Shown piece after piece: positions 45,217 to 54,526 of a stretch of 64,000 nucleotides of DNA (positions are counted from its first letter, which is position 1; each line of letters starts with the position of its first letter). This DNA comes from Heyndrickxia acidicola (lineage in GTDB: Bacteria > Bacillota > Bacilli > Bacillales > Bacillaceae_C). The DNA lies in NCBI RefSeq assembly GCF_001636425.1, contig NZ_KV440953.1, forward strand, positions 1,252,847 through 1,316,846, written 5' to 3'. The translations under genes and the position numbers were made by a program. A model generated the notes under the pieces. The model was not told the origin of the DNA and did no database searches. It worked only from the letters and a program-made list of their open reading frames with translations.

Positions 45217-45744
45217 ATGCGGCAGGCTTTAGTTATAGTAGATATGCAAGAAATTTTCTTCAACCATCCCCAATACTTTTTATTTCATCATGAGCTTTTA
45301 GTGACGAACATAAACGACCTCATTAAGCAAGCTCATTTAAAAAATATTCCCGTCCTCTTCATCCAACATACGGATCCAAACGAAGAGAGTGCTCTCTTTG
45401 AAGGGAAAGAAGATTGGCAGCTCCATAAAAATCTGCTTGTTTCCAATAGTGATAAAATAATCAAAAAGTCCAAATGGGATGCCTTTTATCAAACCGAACT
45501 TTTAGACTACTTAAAATCTCATGATATTGAGCAGCTTATTTTTGCTGGAGCACAGACAGAGTTTTGTCTTGACACAACCATTAGAGCCGCCTTCAGCTTA
45601 GGCTTTCAAAAGAATCTGCTATTTAATAAGACCCATAGTACTTTAGATGGGGCTGTTTTACCTGCAAAGGATATTATTCATCATCATCAGGCCATTTGGA
45701 ATAACCGATTTTTAACTGTTATGGATGGCGAAATTTCATTATAA
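45217..45744 (+). CDS. Isochorismatase-family cysteine hydrolase
   Basis: 175 residues from MRQALVIVDMQEIFFNHPQY. Active-site aspartate in VIVDMQ (residue 9), lysine in IIKKSKWDAF near 86 and cysteine in FAGAQTEFCLDTT near 118. These hydrolases cleave amides or isochorismate; substrate unknown (nicotinamidase-like). AGGAAGAG precedes the ATG. Confidence 0.88.
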   Translation: MRQALVIVDMQEIFFNHPQYFLFHHELLVTNINDLIKQAHLKNIPVLFIQHTDPNEESALFEGKEDWQLHKNLLVSNSDKIIKKSKWDAFYQTELLDYLKSHDIEQLIFAGAQTEFCLDTTIRAAFSLGFQKNLLFNKTHSTLDGAVLPAKDIIHHHQAIWNNRFLTVMDGEISL

Positions 45745-45755
45745 ATATTTTTACA

Positions 45756-45783
45756 GAGAACGGTGAGCGCCGTTCTTTTTTTG
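45756..45783 (+). terminator. Rho-independent terminator
   Basis: GAACGG and CCGTTC around TGAGCG, followed by TTTTTTT. Confidence 0.85.
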
Positions 45784-46008
45784 TATATGAAAGGCTCCAT
45801 AAATGCTAGATTTTTCTTCAGAAAATAACATTTTAGTACTTTATAATCTTGTTTTCTTTTAAATAAAACTATTTGCTAGATACACATTTAATAGTTTTCA
45901 AAAAGTAATATATCCTTAACCCTTCCTATACAAAACATTAACTTTTACTTCACAATCCTATTCTATATTTATAAAGTAAGTTATTTAAAACATAGGGAGC
46001 TGAAGATC

Positions 46009-47574
46009 TTGAAGATGAGAAAATTAGCAACAAAGAAAACCGCACTTGGACTTGCATCCGGTATCCTGGCAGTAAGCAGTCTTTTTTCTGTTCCAAGCTT
46101 TGCATCAACACCAAAAACTGTTCATTCCATTAACAGTACAAGCCACCGCTACCATCAGATTAAACGGGTTTTAATGATCAGTGTTGACGGGATGCATGCT
46201 AAGGATCTTGCCAACTATGTAAAAAACCACCCTCATTCTAATATGGCTGCTTTAAGTCATCGCGGAATTACATATACCAATGCGTCGACTTCTAAGCCTT
46301 CAGACTCTTTCCCTGGCACATTGTCAGAAGTTACGGGAGGTTCTCCAAACTCAACGGGGGTATTTTATGATGATAGCTATGATCGTAAGCTTTTGCCTCC
46401 AAAAGCATGGAATCAAGGGGATAAACCAGGTACGAACGTTTTGTACGACGAAACCATTGATAAGGATTTGAATAAACTAAATGGTGGAGGCGGAATCAAT
46501 CCTGATATGCTTCCACGCGATCCTGTAACCAAAAAACCGGTATATCCTCACAATTATGTAAGGGTAAATACGATTTTTGAAGTAATTAAACAAGCAGGTA
46601 TGCACACTGCATGGGCGGATAAGCATTTGGCCTATGACCTATTAAATGGCCCATCAGGAAAAGGGATCGAAGACCTGTATACACCAGAAATTGCAGCCAA
46701 TGGGGATGCTACAAGAAGCATTGCAACTACTGAAGTAAATGATGATTTAAAGGTAAAAGCGATTTTAAACGAAATTGACGGTAAAGATCATTCAGGTAAA
46801 AAAGCTGCCCCTGTACCAGGCATGTTCGGTATGAACTTCCAAGAAGTCAGCGTTGCGCAAAAACTTCCTGGTAATGGCTATAAAGATGGCAAAGGAACAC
46901 CTAGTGCAGGTCTTGCAGAAGCATTTAAACATACCGATGAATCACTTGGAAAAATCGTCAATGAATTAAAGAAAAAAAATCTGTATGATTCTACAATGAT
47001 CGTTCTGACTGCTAAACACGGACAAGCTCCTATGGATCCTGCTAAAGTGAAAATAACCGATAAAAACCTGATTACGGATGGTGTTCCATCAAACCTGATT
47101 GCTCATATGACGACAGATGATATCGGGATGATCTGGCTGACTGACCAATCGAAAACAGCCGAAGTGGTAGCTCAAATCAATAAGAATAAGAAAAAAGCGA
47201 ACATTTCGGAAGTAACTTCGTATGTTACAACCCCTTCAAAATGGTTATTCAATAACCCTGCTAAAGATTCCAGGGTACCTGATATCGTGATCCGCCCTAA
47301 TGATGGAGTGATCTACGCAAAACCAGGCAAGAAGATTGCCGAACACGGCGGTTTCAGCAAAGATGACACAAATGTTGCGTTATTAGTATCTATACCTGGA
47401 TTAGAAAAAGGAATGACGGATAATTATGCTGTTCAAACAACACAAGTAGCACCGACGATCCTAGAAGCACTAGGTTTAAATCCTAACAAGCTTCAAGCTG
47501 TACAAAAGGAACATACAAAGGTATTGCCTGGAATTGATAAAGAATTAGATGGAAAGAAAGAGAAACACGAGTAG
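46009..47574 (+). CDS. Secreted alkaline-phosphatase-superfamily phosphodiesterase
   Basis: 521 residues. Signal peptide with basic start and hydrophobic core, cleavage likely after SFASTP near residue 33. Metal and nucleophile residues: MISVDGMHAKDL near 58, the threonine in SFPGTLSEVTGG near 105, WADKHLAYDLL near 207, TAKHGQAPMD near 340 and AEHGGFSKDD near 448. The fold matches type I phosphodiesterase/nucleotide pyrophosphatase. TTG start with AGGGAG nine bases upstream (ATG 46015 also in frame). Likely phosphate scavenging. Confidence 0.85.
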   Translation: MKMRKLATKKTALGLASGILAVSSLFSVPSFASTPKTVHSINSTSHRYHQIKRVLMISVDGMHAKDLANYVKNHPHSNMAALSHRGITYTNASTSKPSDSFPGTLSEVTGGSPNSTGVFYDDSYDRKLLPPKAWNQGDKPGTNVLYDETIDKDLNKLNGGGGINPDMLPRDPVTKKPVYPHNYVRVNTIFEVIKQAGMHTAWADKHLAYDLLNGPSGKGIEDLYTPEIAANGDATRSIATTEVNDDLKVKAILNEIDGKDHSGKKAAPVPGMFGMNFQEVSVAQKLPGNGYKDGKGTPSAGLAEAFKHTDESLGKIVNELKKKNLYDSTMIVLTAKHGQAPMDPAKVKITDKNLITDGVPSNLIAHMTTDDIGMIWLTDQSKTAEVVAQINKNKKKANISEVTSYVTTPSKWLFNNPAKDSRVPDIVIRPNDGVIYAKPGKKIAEHGGFSKDDTNVALLVSIPGLEKGMTDNYAVQTTQVAPTILEALGLNPNKLQAVQKEHTKVLPGIDKELDGKKEKHE

Positions 47575-47599
47575 AAAGATAGAAAGTAATAAGAAATAG

Positions 47600-47627
47600 C
47601 AGCCGGGGATTTGTCTTCGGCTGTTTT
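47600..47627 (+). terminator. Rho-independent terminator
   Basis: CAGCCG and CGGCTG arms followed by TTTTC, just after the phosphodiesterase gene. Confidence 0.75.
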
Positions 47628-47718
47628 CACATCAAAAATATTGCACTATATTGAATCAGAATTAAAAAAGTGGGTATATCCTCCCTACGTTTCTACATGT
47701 GGAGCAGTTTCCTGATAT

Positions 47719-48717
47719 TTATTTCTCAGGCCTCCATGAATAATAATCCTTGAACCACAAACTAAACTTTTTAATTCCTTCTTCTATCGACGTATTCGGT
47801 GAATAATGAATTATATTCGTTAACTCACTAACATCTGCATATGTTAATGGAACATCCCCCGCCTGCATAGGCAAGAAATTCTTCATAGCTTTTGTATACA
47901 ATTCCTTTTCTAAAACACTAATTAAGTCATTTAGAAGCACTGGATTTTGATTTCCTATATTGTAGATGTTAAAAGGAGGATCGGATTCTTGTAGAGGAGC
48001 TTTCTTCATAAGGCGGAAGATTGATTCAGTTACATCATCTATATAAGTAAAATCTCTTTTCATCAATCCCTGGTTATAGACATCAATCGGCTTCTTTTCC
48101 ATCATTAATTTTGCAAATTTATAGGGAACCATATCCGGCCTTCCCCAAGGACCATAAACGGTAAAAAAACGCAGTCCCGTTGTTGGGATGTGATATAAAT
48201 GGCTATAGGAATAGGCCATCAATTCATTGGCCTTTTTAGTAGCAGCATATAAGCTTACTGGGTGATCTGTACGGTGTTCTTCTGAAAAAGGAATGTCCTT
48301 GTTCCCTCCATATACGGAACTTGATGATGCATAAAGCAGGTGATGTACATCGTAATTCCGGCAGCATTCCAAAACATTGAAAAACCCTACTAAATTGGAT
48401 TGAATATAAGTATGGGGATGATCGATACTAAACCGCACTCCTGCTTGTGCTGCCAGGTGGATGACCAGTTTAATAGGGTATTGCTCAAAGAGGCTTTCCA
48501 GCAGCTCAAGATTCTCAATCGATCCTTTAACAAATTGGAAGTTTGGATTTGATTTGAGGGTTTTTAATCGTTCGTTTTTTAATGCAGGATCATAATATGG
48601 ATTCATATTATCTAAACCCAAAACATAGTATCCTTCTTCTAATAAGCGATTTGAAAGATGAAATCCAATAAAACCTGCACATCCTGTTACAAAAAGATAG
48701 GTAGTATCACTCTCCAC
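47719..48717 (-). CDS. UDP-sugar epimerase (UDP-glucuronate 4-epimerase-like)
   Basis: 332 residues, extended SDR fold: YLFVTGCAGFIGFHLSNRLL at the N-terminus, catalytic SVYGG near residue 130 and YAATKKANEL near 155, GRPDM near 188. Very close to UDP-glucuronate 4-epimerases. Third gene of gtaB-ugd-epimerase, so the cluster makes UDP-glucuronate and UDP-galacturonate. 20 bases separate it from ugd. Confidence 0.85.
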   Translation of the reverse strand: MESDTTYLFVTGCAGFIGFHLSNRLLEEGYYVLGLDNMNPYYDPALKNERLKTLKSNPNFQFVKGSIENLELLESLFEQYPIKLVIHLAAQAGVRFSIDHPHTYIQSNLVGFFNVLECCRNYDVHHLLYASSSSVYGGNKDIPFSEEHRTDHPVSLYAATKKANELMAYSYSHLYHIPTTGLRFFTVYGPWGRPDMVPYKFAKLMMEKKPIDVYNQGLMKRDFTYIDDVTESIFRLMKKAPLQESDPPFNIYNIGNQNPVLLNDLISVLEKELYTKAMKNFLPMQAGDVPLTYADVSELTNIIHYSPNTSIEEGIKKFSLWFKDYYSWRPEK

Positions 48718-48737
48718 CGTTCATTGCTCCTTTCATT

Positions 48738-50060
48738 CTAGCATCCTTTTGCATCATGCGCTGGTATGCCAACCCCTGAATAATGAAAACCCAATGATCG
48801 TATATATACTGGATTTAATGCATTTCTGCCGTCCATTATATATGGCTGGTTTACCAAGCCCTTTACGGTTTTCCAGTCTAACTCAACTACTTCCTTCCAC
48901 TCTGTCAACACTAAAATGGCATCTGCCTTTCTAACCGCTTCTATAGGCTCAGAAGTATACAAGACTTCTGAAAATACTTTTTTCATATATTCCGTTCCTT
49001 TCGGATCATATGCCGTAACAATGGAATCATTCTGTAAAAGCTTTTGAATAACTTTTATCGAGGACGCTTCACGAATATCATCTGTTTGAGGTTTGAATGT
49101 AAGCCCGAGGACAGCAATTCTTTTGTGAGTTAATGATCCTAGTTTATTTATTAGTTTGTCGATAAACCAATCAATCTGACTTTCATTTACTTCTGCAACA
49201 GCCTTGAGTATTTGCAAAGGGCTATCTTGTTCATGGCCTAATACAGTAAGCGCCTTTATATCTTTCGGGAAACACGAACCTCCGTATCCAATGCCAGCCT
49301 GCAAAAATTGAGGGCCTATTCTTGAATCCATTCCCATCCCTTTGGCTACTTCCAAAATATTGGTTCCGACCTTTTCACTTAATCTTGCCAATTCGTTCAT
49401 ATATGATATTTTCATAGCTAAATAGGCATTTGATGCATACTTAATCATTTCTGCATTTTTTACTGTTGTAAACAAGAGTACAGAATGATACTTGCTATAA
49501 AGCTCTTCCATCACTTTTTTCGCTTTTTCGCTGCCAATTCCGACTACCACCCGTTCTGGATTCAAAGCATCATAAAGGGCTTTCCCTTCTCTTAAAAATT
49601 CAGGGTTTGACACAATGTCGAAGGAGATTCCCACCTTCCTTTTATTCAGCTCTTCTTGGATGATTTCAGTTATTACATCTCCTGTACCGACAGGAACGGT
49701 ACTTTTCACCACAATCGTTTTATAGCGATTCATTCCTTTACCTATCGTTCTGGACACTTCTTTTACAAAGGTTAAATCAACTTTTCCATCGTCCTGCGAG
49801 GGAGTGCCAACAGTGATAAACAAAAGATCGCAAACTTCAATACTCTTACTCAGTTCTGTCGTAAACGATAGATCACCTTTTGATTTAAGCAACAATAGTG
49901 CTTCCTCTATGCCTTCTTCAAAGAAAGGAAGGCAAGACCGATTCAACTTTTCTATTTTTTCCTTGTTATTATCAACAAGGATCACCCTATTCCCGTTTTT
50001 AGCTAATGCTACCGCAGTAGTAGTTCCTACATATCCTGCACCAATAACCGTTATGTCCAA
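48738..50060 (-). CDS. ugd: UDP-glucose 6-dehydrogenase
   Basis: 440 residues. N-terminal Rossmann MDITVIGAGYVGTTTAVALAK; the catalytic cysteine in GIGYGGSCFPKDIKAL near residue 255; C-terminal NAD/UDP-binding VLGLTFKPQTDDIREASS. It oxidises UDP-glucose to UDP-glucuronate with NAD+. TTG start after GAGGTGAAAT. Middle gene of the operon, ahead of the epimerase. Confidence 0.92.
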   Translation of the reverse strand: MDITVIGAGYVGTTTAVALAKNGNRVILVDNNKEKIEKLNRSCLPFFEEGIEEALLLLKSKGDLSFTTELSKSIEVCDLLFITVGTPSQDDGKVDLTFVKEVSRTIGKGMNRYKTIVVKSTVPVGTGDVITEIIQEELNKRKVGISFDIVSNPEFLREGKALYDALNPERVVVGIGSEKAKKVMEELYSKYHSVLLFTTVKNAEMIKYASNAYLAMKISYMNELARLSEKVGTNILEVAKGMGMDSRIGPQFLQAGIGYGGSCFPKDIKALTVLGHEQDSPLQILKAVAEVNESQIDWFIDKLINKLGSLTHKRIAVLGLTFKPQTDDIREASSIKVIQKLLQNDSIVTAYDPKGTEYMKKVFSEVLYTSEPIEAVRKADAILVLTEWKEVVELDWKTVKGLVNQPYIMDGRNALNPVYIRSLGFHYSGVGIPAHDAKGC

Positions 50061-50148
50061 AATTTCACCTCATTCACTTTCTAGATGTCTCATCCTGCTT
50101 AAAGCATTGAAAAACAAAAGTGGTCGCTGCTACCATATTCTGACGGTT

Positions 50149-51042
50149 TTATATTTCATCTTCCATACTTTCAAGGGATATCCTTTCCTTCAGATATTGC
50201 AGCATTTCCTTTCTTAAATCCGGCCTCCGTAAAGATAATTCTATATTTGCCTGTATAAGTCCCATTTTACTCCCAATATCATAACGATGTCCTTTAAACC
50301 AATAAGCCAGCACGCACTGTGTTTGATTCAGAATGTTAATCGCATCCGTTAACTGAATTTCTCCTCCGGATCCTGGTGGGAGGTCCTTCAAAATAGGAAA
50401 AATTTCTGGCCTTAAAATATATCGCCCCATAATGGCTAAATTAGAAGGTGCCTCATCCATCAACGGTTTTTCAACAAGCTTCCCAATCGGAATGACCTGC
50501 CCTTCTAAACTGGAAGTCTTCGGTTCGATGATTCCATAACTGGAAATTTCATTATCTTCTACCGGTTGGACTCCAACTACAGAGGATTGATAATAATTGA
50601 AAACGTCCAATAACTGTTTCAAGCATGGTTCTTTGGATTGAACAATATCATCTCCCAACAAAACGGCAAAAGGCTCATTATTCACAAAGGTTCTGGCGCA
50701 ATAAATAGCATCCCCTAAACCTTTTGGTTCCTTTTGTCGGATATAGTGGATATTCGCCAATGCTGAAATGGCCTGGACTTCCTTAAGCTGATCCAGCTTG
50801 TGTTTCTTTGTCAGTGTTTCTTCTAATTCATAGGATTTATCAAAATGGTCCTCTATAGAGCGCTTTCCGCGTCCGCTAACGATAATAATATCCTCAATTC
50901 CTGAAGCTACGGCTTCTTCTACTATATATTGAATTGCCGGTTTATCGACGATGGGAAGCATTTCCTTTGGCATTGCCTTGGTCACGGGAAGAAATCTGGT
51001 TCCAAGGCCTGCTGCAGGGATAATTGCTTTTCGAACTTTCAC
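50149..51042 (-). CDS. gtaB: UTP-glucose-1-phosphate uridylyltransferase
   Basis: 297 residues. GTG start with GAGGAGGAAAA upstream. Nucleotidyltransferase motif KAIIPAAGLGTRFLPVTKAMPKEMLPI, substrate motif EKPLMDEAPSN near residue 180 and GGEIQLTDAI near 236. It makes UDP-glucose for the dehydrogenase encoded downstream. The operon faces the spore-coat genes, and its promoter region has a sigma-K-like element. Confidence 0.92.
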   Translation of the reverse strand: MKVRKAIIPAAGLGTRFLPVTKAMPKEMLPIVDKPAIQYIVEEAVASGIEDIIIVSGRGKRSIEDHFDKSYELEETLTKKHKLDQLKEVQAISALANIHYIRQKEPKGLGDAIYCARTFVNNEPFAVLLGDDIVQSKEPCLKQLLDVFNYYQSSVVGVQPVEDNEISSYGIIEPKTSSLEGQVIPIGKLVEKPLMDEAPSNLAIMGRYILRPEIFPILKDLPPGSGGEIQLTDAINILNQTQCVLAYWFKGHRYDIGSKMGLIQANIELSLRRPDLRKEMLQYLKERISLESMEDEI

Positions 51043-51073
51043 TTTTCCTCCTCCTCGGAGATAGAACTTTTCA

Positions 51074-51102
51074 TATACTATGAGAAAAATGCGTGGACTG
51101 TA
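51074..51102 (-). promoter_or_regulatory. Sigma-K-like promoter of gtaB operon
   Basis: On the minus strand TACA (51102-51099), exactly 16 bases, then CATAGTATA (51082-51074), matching the SigK pattern mACm-N16-CATAnnnTA in full at the -10. A TTGACA further upstream has no proper -10. Confidence 0.6.
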
Positions 51103-51202
51103 TAGGGGGTTTGCTTATGTCAATTTATAATTTCAGGGATTTCTTCTAAACCGCGTGCCACAGCAGCCCCCATTAATTGTTCTTATAAGGGAACCGCCCT
51201 GT

Positions 51203-51229
51203 ACAAATCCTTTCAACATACATAACCTA
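51203..51229 (+). promoter_or_regulatory. Sigma-K-like promoter of cotS operon
   Basis: ACA (51203-51205), 15 bases, then CATAACCTA (51221-51229), matching CATAnnnTA; the spacing is one base shorter than consensus. Confidence 0.5.
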
Positions 51230-51373
51230 TAATGACCGCATTAAAAGGTTCGACGCCGGTAAACTCAAATGCTGTTAAAGGGGGATTTTTGCGCCAGCTA
51301 AGCTTAGACCTCTAAGGTTCCATGCTGGACTAAAAAAACCCATTTAAGAAGTGTAAAGGAGGCAAACTGCAAA

Positions 51374-52468
51374 ATGGAGAATACAACGATTCAGCCTTGG
51401 GATACAGAAGAGAACGTTCACGAGTTTTACATCCCTCAGTATATTGAAAAAATGGCTCATGATGTGCTCCAAAAATATGATCTTCATGTTAAAACCATGG
51501 AAGTAGTAACAACAAAATCGGATAAAGGCGGTGCTATCTGGAAGCTTGAAACCGATAAAGGGCCTAAAAGCTTAAAACTTTTACACAGAAGGCCTTCCCG
51601 CAGTTTATTTAGTTTAGGAGCTCAAGAATATTTAGTCGATGTACAAAAAGCAAAAGTTCCCCCCATTGTAAAAACGATAAATGGAGAGAATTTTGTAGAA
51701 GCTGGAGGAAAGCTATGGTTTGTTGCGGAATGGATTGAATCTTTGTTTCCCGTCAGCAAAGATTTAGAGGGGGCAAAGAAGCTTTGCTTCGCTCTGGGTG
51801 AATTCCATCACCTGAGCAAAGGATTTACTCCCCCGCCGCAAGCAGAAGTAGCATCAAGACTGGACAAATGGCCTCAAAGCTTTGACAAAGTCCTTCGGAA
51901 AATGGACTGGTTTAGAAATATTGCCCATGCTTACCATGACATGCCGGCAAGTCCCTACTTGCTTGAAGTTATCGAAACCTTTGAAGAACAGGCGAAAGAA
52001 AGCATTAGAAAGCTTCAGGAATCTTCCTATTTTGAATTAATGAAAAAGGGTAATGCTTACTGGGGTCTGGTTCACCAGGATTATGGCTGGTCCAATGGTC
52101 AAATGGGCGCAGATGGAATGTGGATTATTGATCTCGACGGCGTAGCGTTTGACCTTCCTATCCGCGATCTTAGAAAGCTTATATCAGGTACTATGGCTGA
52201 TTTGTTTCATTGGGATGCAAACTGGGTGATGGAAATGATCCAAGCATATCACGAAGCCAATCCGATTTCGCCTAAGCTTTATGATTTACTGATGATTGAT
52301 TTATCCATGCCTAATGAATTTTATAAAAATATAAAAGAAGTTATTTTTGAACCTGAATTATTCCTGACAGAGCCAACTATACAACTCATCCAAACCATTG
52401 TATCGACCGATGAATCGAAGTGGCCCGTTTTGGAACAAATTCGCGGCGAATGGAAAGGAATGGAATAA
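51374..52468 (+). CDS. cotS: Spore coat protein CotS (kinase-like fold)
   Basis: 364 residues. The aminoglycoside-phosphotransferase-like fold has VHQDYGWSNGQ near residue 234 and the metal motif IIDLDGVAFDLP near 258, as in the CotS/YtaA/YutH group. GGAGG lies upstream of the ATG. Together with cotSA downstream it matches the B. subtilis cotS-cotSA pair of late mother-cell genes. Confidence 0.9.
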   Translation: MENTTIQPWDTEENVHEFYIPQYIEKMAHDVLQKYDLHVKTMEVVTTKSDKGGAIWKLETDKGPKSLKLLHRRPSRSLFSLGAQEYLVDVQKAKVPPIVKTINGENFVEAGGKLWFVAEWIESLFPVSKDLEGAKKLCFALGEFHHLSKGFTPPPQAEVASRLDKWPQSFDKVLRKMDWFRNIAHAYHDMPASPYLLEVIETFEEQAKESIRKLQESSYFELMKKGNAYWGLVHQDYGWSNGQMGADGMWIIDLDGVAFDLPIRDLRKLISGTMADLFHWDANWVMEMIQAYHEANPISPKLYDLLMIDLSMPNEFYKNIKEVIFEPELFLTEPTIQLIQTIVSTDESKWPVLEQIRGEWKGME

Positions 52469-52470
52469 AG

Positions 52471-54039
52471 ATGAAAATTCTTATGATTTGCACAGAGAAA
52501 CTGCCAGTTCCCCCGGTACGGGGAGGAGCCATCCAAACCTATATTTCAGGTAGTCTTCCTCATTTAAGTAAGCTTCATAACATTACCGTTTTAGGTATCA
52601 GTGATGCTTCTCTTCCTGAACATGAAACCATTGAGGGTATTCAGTATGTCCGTATCCCCGGGCAAATTTTTGACCTTTATCGAGAAGGAGTGGTGAATTA
52701 TGTAAAAACACATTCCTTTGATCTCATTCATATTTTTAATCGCCCACGAATGGTGCTAGCAGTCCGTCAAGCTGCTCCTGAGACAAAAATCACACTCAGT
52801 ATGCATAACGATATGTTCAATCCTGATAAGATTGACCCTCAAGAGGCACGAAGAGTAATTGAGGATGTATCGGGTATTGTCACAGTCAGTGACTATGTTG
52901 GAGGGGTGATACGTGACCTTTATCCATTTTCTGCTCCTAAACTTCGCACCATTTATTCTGGGGTTGATATTGAACGTTTCCTTCCAGGAAAGCATGCAGC
53001 TATGCAGAAAATAAGGAATGATATTCGCAGAGAACATGGACTTGAAAATAAAACGGTTATATTATTTGCTGGCCGACTTTCTCATAATAAAGGTGTAGAT
53101 CGTCTTATAAGAGCACTTCCAGCTCTTTCATCCAAGCATAAAGATTTAGCTCTCATCATTATGGGGAGCAAGTGGTTCAGCCAAAATGACGTAACAGACT
53201 ATGTCGCATATGTCAGGGCCTTGGCGAAAAAGCTGCCTATTCCTGTAGTCAGCACAGGTTTTATTTCCCCTTCTGAAATTCATAAATATTTTGCTGCCGC
53301 TGATCTGTTCGTTTGTACGTCACTCTGGCAGGAACCATTAGCACGTGTGCATTATGAAGCCATGTCAGCAGGGTTGCCTATTGTCACAACCGCCAGGGGA
53401 GGAAATCCAGAAGTGATTTTACCCGGGGAAAATGGCCTTGTGGTTCAAAACCCAGAGGATCCGTACGAATTTACTGAAGCCATATCAAAAATCTTAACAA
53501 ATAAAAATTTAATGGAAAAAATGGGTGAACGCGGTAGAGAACTTGCCGTTTCCAATTATCCTTGGAAAAGAGTAGGAACCGAGATACTCGAAGTATGGGA
53601 GCATGCAAAATACTCACCAGTAAAACCAATCCAATCGGATGAACCGATTTTATCTGTTTCCACTGAAAATACACCTGAAGTCAAACAAAACGATGCATTA
53701 GCCCCTGGAGAATCTGCTCCGAGAAACAAGTCTAGTAAAGTTGAACTTAGAAAACAATTGTTAAGTTTGATGAATAAATCGCCAGGCTTCCCTTCTTTAC
53801 TCGGTACCAAGCCTTCACAGAATTTCTCCAATTCCAAACTGGAAGGGTTTGAACACAAGCATCCACTTAACCAACAGACCATTCCTTCAAGTACATCCTT
53901 TTCCAATGGGATAAAAACTAACTCAATTCATACAAATAACAATCGAAAAGAAGTATTGAGAGCTGAATTAAAAAAGATACTGATGAAGAACTGGAGCAAG
54001 GATGTAGATTCCAAAACTTTTTTTAATGATCACTTGTAA
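52471..54039 (+). CDS. cotSA: Spore coat glycosyltransferase CotSA, with C-terminal extension
   Basis: 522 residues. A GT-B glycosyltransferase 4 (residues about 1-385): PPVRGGAIQTYISGSLPHLS near 12, FAGRLSHNKGVDRLIRA near 196, the EALRVHYEAMSAGLP region (ARVHYEAMSAGLPIV) near 291. After TEILEVWEH near 372 comes a 140-residue extension rich in S, N, P and K, with two related segments SSKVELRKQLLSLMN and RKEVLRAELKKILMK. Known CotSA proteins end near 377. Starts two bases after the cotS stop. Confidence 0.88.
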   Translation: MKILMICTEKLPVPPVRGGAIQTYISGSLPHLSKLHNITVLGISDASLPEHETIEGIQYVRIPGQIFDLYREGVVNYVKTHSFDLIHIFNRPRMVLAVRQAAPETKITLSMHNDMFNPDKIDPQEARRVIEDVSGIVTVSDYVGGVIRDLYPFSAPKLRTIYSGVDIERFLPGKHAAMQKIRNDIRREHGLENKTVILFAGRLSHNKGVDRLIRALPALSSKHKDLALIIMGSKWFSQNDVTDYVAYVRALAKKLPIPVVSTGFISPSEIHKYFAAADLFVCTSLWQEPLARVHYEAMSAGLPIVTTARGGNPEVILPGENGLVVQNPEDPYEFTEAISKILTNKNLMEKMGERGRELAVSNYPWKRVGTEILEVWEHAKYSPVKPIQSDEPILSVSTENTPEVKQNDALAPGESAPRNKSSKVELRKQLLSLMNKSPGFPSLLGTKPSQNFSNSKLEGFEHKHPLNQQTIPSSTSFSNGIKTNSIHTNNNRKEVLRAELKKILMKNWSKDVDSKTFFNDHL

Positions 54040-54070
54040 TCGCGTTTCATTTTCTACACAAATAGTAAAT

Positions 54071-54106
54071 GCCCGCCTCTCCAGCAACGAGAAGCGGGCT
54101 TTCTTA
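54071..54106 (+). terminator. Rho-independent terminator after cotSA
   Basis: GCCCGCCTCT and GAGA-GCGGGC arms around CCAGCAAC, followed by TTTCTT. Confidence 0.85.
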
Positions 54107-54178
54107 ACTCTTTCTTACAATCTTTAAGTAGAATTCTGAAAAAAATTACAATTATCTGTTTATATTTTTACATTATCT

Positions 54179-54526
54179 TCAGTTATTTCTAAACAAGTTT
54201 TTCAATAATTGGCTCCTTATAGATTTTAACTCTTCTTTCAGGTGGTCTTTTACATCATTTACTTTATTATCTTCGTCCTTATCTTCTTCTTCTTCCTCTT
54301 CCTCTTCCTCTTCTTCTTCTTCGTTGTCTTCTTGTTCATCGTCCACTTCGCCTTTGACAAATTCTTCGTCTGAACCATCCTTAAATTCTAGTTTTATGGT
54401 AACCTCACCCTCATTCCTCATTTCAGCTAGTAAACGAAGTGCCTCCTCATACGTTGCGCCTTCTTTTAAGTCCACTCCATCAGGAAAGTCCATGATCAAT
54501 TTAAATTTGCTAACCTTTTTACTCAA
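54179..54526 (-). CDS. Highly acidic protein with poly-glutamate tract
   Basis: 115 residues. The N-terminal part (KFKLIMDFPDGVDLKEGATY) looks like a folded domain; residues about 61-85 are almost all E and D, coded by a GAA/GAG microsatellite at 54279-54326. The C-terminus is basic-amphipathic (LKEELKSIRSQLLKNLF). Such strings of E often occur in coat-associated proteins; here the neighbours are cotS-cotSA, but on the opposite strand. AAGGGGGAAGCAAAGTTG precedes the ATG. Function unknown. Confidence 0.65.
   Translation of the reverse strand: MSKKVSKFKLIMDFPDGVDLKEGATYEEALRLLAEMRNEGEVTIKLEFKDGSDEEFVKGEVDDEQEDNEEEEEEEEEEEEEDKDEDNKVNDVKDHLKEELKSIRSQLLKNLFRNN

Larger units (their letters stand above)
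51043..51373. other. Divergent intergenic region of the coat-sugar locus
   Basis: 330 bases between gtaB and cotS. Contains the two sigma-K-like promoters described, facing opposite ways. No gene. Confidence 0.6.

Noticed and set aside
51061-51140. TTGACA upstream of gtaB as a SigA promoter
   Set aside because: No -10 at 16-18 bases; the nearest TATACA-like sequence is 13 bases away. The sigma-K pattern fits better.
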